From JBHIER01 sp046760705 [NCBI: bacterium] (lineage in GTDB: Bacteria; JBHIER01; G020348925), in the NCBI GenBank assembly GCA_046760705.1, contig JBHIER010000251.1, forward strand, positions 1 through 5,459: a DNA stretch of 5,459 nucleotides, given 5' to 3'. Under the pieces are notes generated by a model. The model saw only the letters and a program-made list of their open reading frames with translations, did not search any database and was not told the DNA's origin. The position numbers and the translations under genes are program-made. Positions 3,875 to 5,459 of this stretch are shown in pieces. Each line of letters opens with the position of its first letter. The stretch's first letter is position 1.

Positions 3875-5459
3875 AGAAGAGAATCTTAGAGTTTTGGGAG
3901 AAGGAGAACATCTTCCAAAAGAGTATCGACCAGCGGGCAGGTAACCGGTGCTTTGTCTTCTTCGAGGGGCCTCCCACGGCCAACGGAAAGCCCGGCGTGC
4001 ACCACGTTCAATCGAGGACATTCAAGGACTTCGTCTGCCGGTATAAGACCATGCAGGGGTACCAGGTGCTGAGAAAGGGCGGATGGGACACCCACGGCCT
4101 GCCGGTGGAGATCGAAGTGGAGAAAGAACTGGGCCTTAAGTCGAAGGATCACATCATCGATTACGGCATCGATAGATTCAACGCCAAATGTGAGGAGAGC
4201 GTCTTCCGTTACGAGAAGGAGTGGCGGGAGATGACCCGACGGATCGGCTTCTGGCTCGACATGGAGAACGCCTATATCACCTGCACCAACGACTACATCG
4301 AGTCGGTGTGGTGGAGCCTGAAACAGTTCTGGAAGGAGGGCAAGATCTACCGGGGCCACAAGATCCTCCCTTACTGCCCCCGCTGCGGCACGCCGCTCTC
4401 CAGCCACGAGGTGGCCCAGGCTTATAAAGATATCACAGAACCGTCCATCTACGTCAAGATGAGACTTGCCGATGAGGAGAACACCTATTTCCTCGTCTGG
4501 ACCACCACCCCCTGGACCCTCATCTCCAATGTCGCTCTGGCCGTCCACCCCGATTGCGATTACGTAAAAATCAAGAGGGGGGACGAATACTGGATCTTAG
4601 CCCTCTCCAGGCTCGATGTCCTTGACGGTGAATACGAAGTTGTCGAGCGGTGTAAGGGGAGCGGTTTGGAGGGCAAAAGGTACGAGCCGCTGTTCAGCTT
4701 CTGTCAACCCGACAGGGCTGCCTTCTATGTGGCCACGGCCGATTTTGTGACTGCGGGCGAGGGGACTGGGATCGTGCACATCGCCCCGGCCTTTGGAGAG
4801 GACGACTACAACCTGGGGAAAGAGTACGACCTGCCCATTCTGCAGCCGGTGGATGAGCGGGGCACCTTCACCGAGGAGGTGAGCCCGTGGAAGGGGTGTT
4901 TTGTGAAGGATGCCGACGGCGAGATTATGGAGGATCTCAACCGGCGGAACCGGATGTACAAGGCCGTCGATTACCTCCACAGCTACCCCCATTGCTGGCG
5001 GTGCGACACACCGCTGCTCTATTATGCCCGGGCCTCATGGTTCATTCGCACCACAGCCTTTAAGGATCGCTTGATCGCCAACAACAACCAAATTCGCTGG
5101 GTCCCCAAGCAGGTAGGGACAGGACGGTTCGGGGACTGGCTGGAGCACAATGTCGATTGGGCCCTCAGTCGGGACCGTTTTTGGGGGACCCCTCTGAACA
5201 TCTGGATCTGCTCCCAATGCGGCCAGCAACAGGGTGTCGAGGGGTTGGATGAGTTGAGGCGGTTGGGCAAAAATGTGCCGCCCGATCTCAATTTGCACCG
5301 GCCTTTCGTGGATGTTATCACCATTCCCTGTGAGGCTTGCGGCGGCGAGATGAGAAGGACACCTGAGGTGATCGATGCCTGGTACGATTCCGGGGCCATG
5401 CCCTTTGCCCAATGGCACTATCCCTTTGAGAACGAGGAGACCTTCCGGGAGAACTTTCC
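3832..5459 (+). CDS. ileS: isoleucyl-tRNA synthetase, type 2, N-terminal half (3' partial)
   Basis: Class I aminoacyl-tRNA synthetase that charges tRNA-Ile in the cytosol. The window holds 542 complete codons, about half of a type 2 enzyme (roughly 1,030-1,060 residues); the KMSKS loop and anticodon-binding region lie beyond the edge. AGGAG (3818-3822) sits 9 nt before the ATG. Visible in order: FEGPPTANGKPGVHHV (44-59), which holds the HIGH-equivalent motif in the swapped form G55-V56-H57-H58; GWDTHGLPVE (84-93); a CxxC pair at 182/185; the CP1 editing-domain motifs WTTTPWT (223-229) and GTGIVHIAPAFGEDD (311-325), whose last Asp is the editing-site residue; CWRC (388-391); ALSRDRFWGTP (444-454); further CxxC pairs at 460/463 and 500/503; and DAWYDSGAMPFAQ (515-527). 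The intact editing motifs predict hydrolysis of Val-tRNA-Ile. The GxHH motif and NGKPG context identify the type 2 (IleRS2) branch rather than the E. coli-like type 1. Confidence 0.97.
   Translation, partial: MFKEVSTKLDFPQLEKRILEFWEKENIFQKSIDQRAGNRCFVFFEGPPTANGKPGVHHVQSRTFKDFVCRYKTMQGYQVLRKGGWDTHGLPVEIEVEKELGLKSKDHIIDYGIDRFNAKCEESVFRYEKEWREMTRRIGFWLDMENAYITCTNDYIESVWWSLKQFWKEGKIYRGHKILPYCPRCGTPLSSHEVAQAYKDITEPSIYVKMRLADEENTYFLVWTTTPWTLISNVALAVHPDCDYVKIKRGDEYWILALSRLDVLDGEYEVVERCKGSGLEGKRYEPLFSFCQPDRAAFYVATADFVTAGEGTGIVHIAPAFGEDDYNLGKEYDLPILQPVDERGTFTEEVSPWKGCFVKDADGEIMEDLNRRNRMYKAVDYLHSYPHCWRCDTPLLYYARASWFIRTTAFKDRLIANNNQIRWVPKQVGTGRFGDWLEHNVDWALSRDRFWGTPLNIWICSQCGQQQGVEGLDELRRLGKNVPPDLNLHRPFVDVITIPCEACGGEMRRTPEVIDAWYDSGAMPFAQWHYPFENEETFRENF

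Noticed and set aside
3886-4548. Long minus-strand open frame of 220 codons opposite ileS
   Set aside because: The plus strand has unmistakable IleRS motifs throughout this region. The reverse reading is open because of G/C-rich third positions and is low in recognisable structure.

Overview
The window is a densely packed, single-strand (+) stretch of bacterial housekeeping genes with moderately high GC. In order it holds the tail of an unrecognised gene, a PLP-binding YggS/PLPBP protein, a YggT-family membrane protein, a DivIVA-domain protein, a DUF167 (YggU) protein, a trimeric-type purine nucleoside phosphorylase, and the N-terminal half of isoleucyl-tRNA synthetase, which runs off the right edge. 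There are no tRNA or rRNA genes, IS elements or CRISPR arrays, and nothing looks recently transferred. The order yggS - yggT - divIVA - ileS is the backbone of the Gram-positive ylmE-ylmG-divIVA-ileS division neighbourhood. The DivIVA N-terminus (MKITPLDI) and the presence of DUF167 fit a Gram-negative lineage such as Desulfobacterota (former Deltaproteobacteria) or a neighbouring phylum. That placement is an inference from gene content and general sequence feel, not from a search.

Region by region: positions 2-181 are the 3' end of an upstream gene. Positions 182-326 look like a boundary, with a weak hairpin plus T-run that could be a terminator, then a candidate sigma70-type promoter, then a GAGGGAGG ribosome-binding region for yggS. 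A 160-bp gap with short TGGAGTA-type repeats separates yggS from yggT. From yggT to the purine phosphorylase the genes are tightly packed: 19 bp between yggT and divIVA, a long divIVA/DUF167 overlap, and 6 bp between DUF167 and the phosphorylase, so they are probably one transcript. A 109-bp gap with a hairpin and a possible tiny ORF precedes ileS.

How the genes fit together: YggS buffers pyridoxal phosphate. YggT and DivIVA are envelope and cell-pole or division-site proteins. DUF167 has no settled function. The phosphorylase salvages purines, and IleS charges tRNA-Ile. The linkage is a conserved growth and division neighbourhood rather than a single pathway.

Most worth a second look: (1) YggT carries three copies of its signature repeat instead of the one or two I know for the family. 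(2) IleS has the swapped GxHH form of the class I HIGH motif, which marks type 2 IleRS and is linked to mupirocin hyper-resistance. (3) The phosphorylase has Asp where 6-oxopurine-specific enzymes have the base-recognising Asn, along with other active-site changes. (4) The divIVA frame runs 122 bp into DUF167, which is either a real long overlap or a lost stop or frameshift. I see no evidence for a wholly new multi-gene system.
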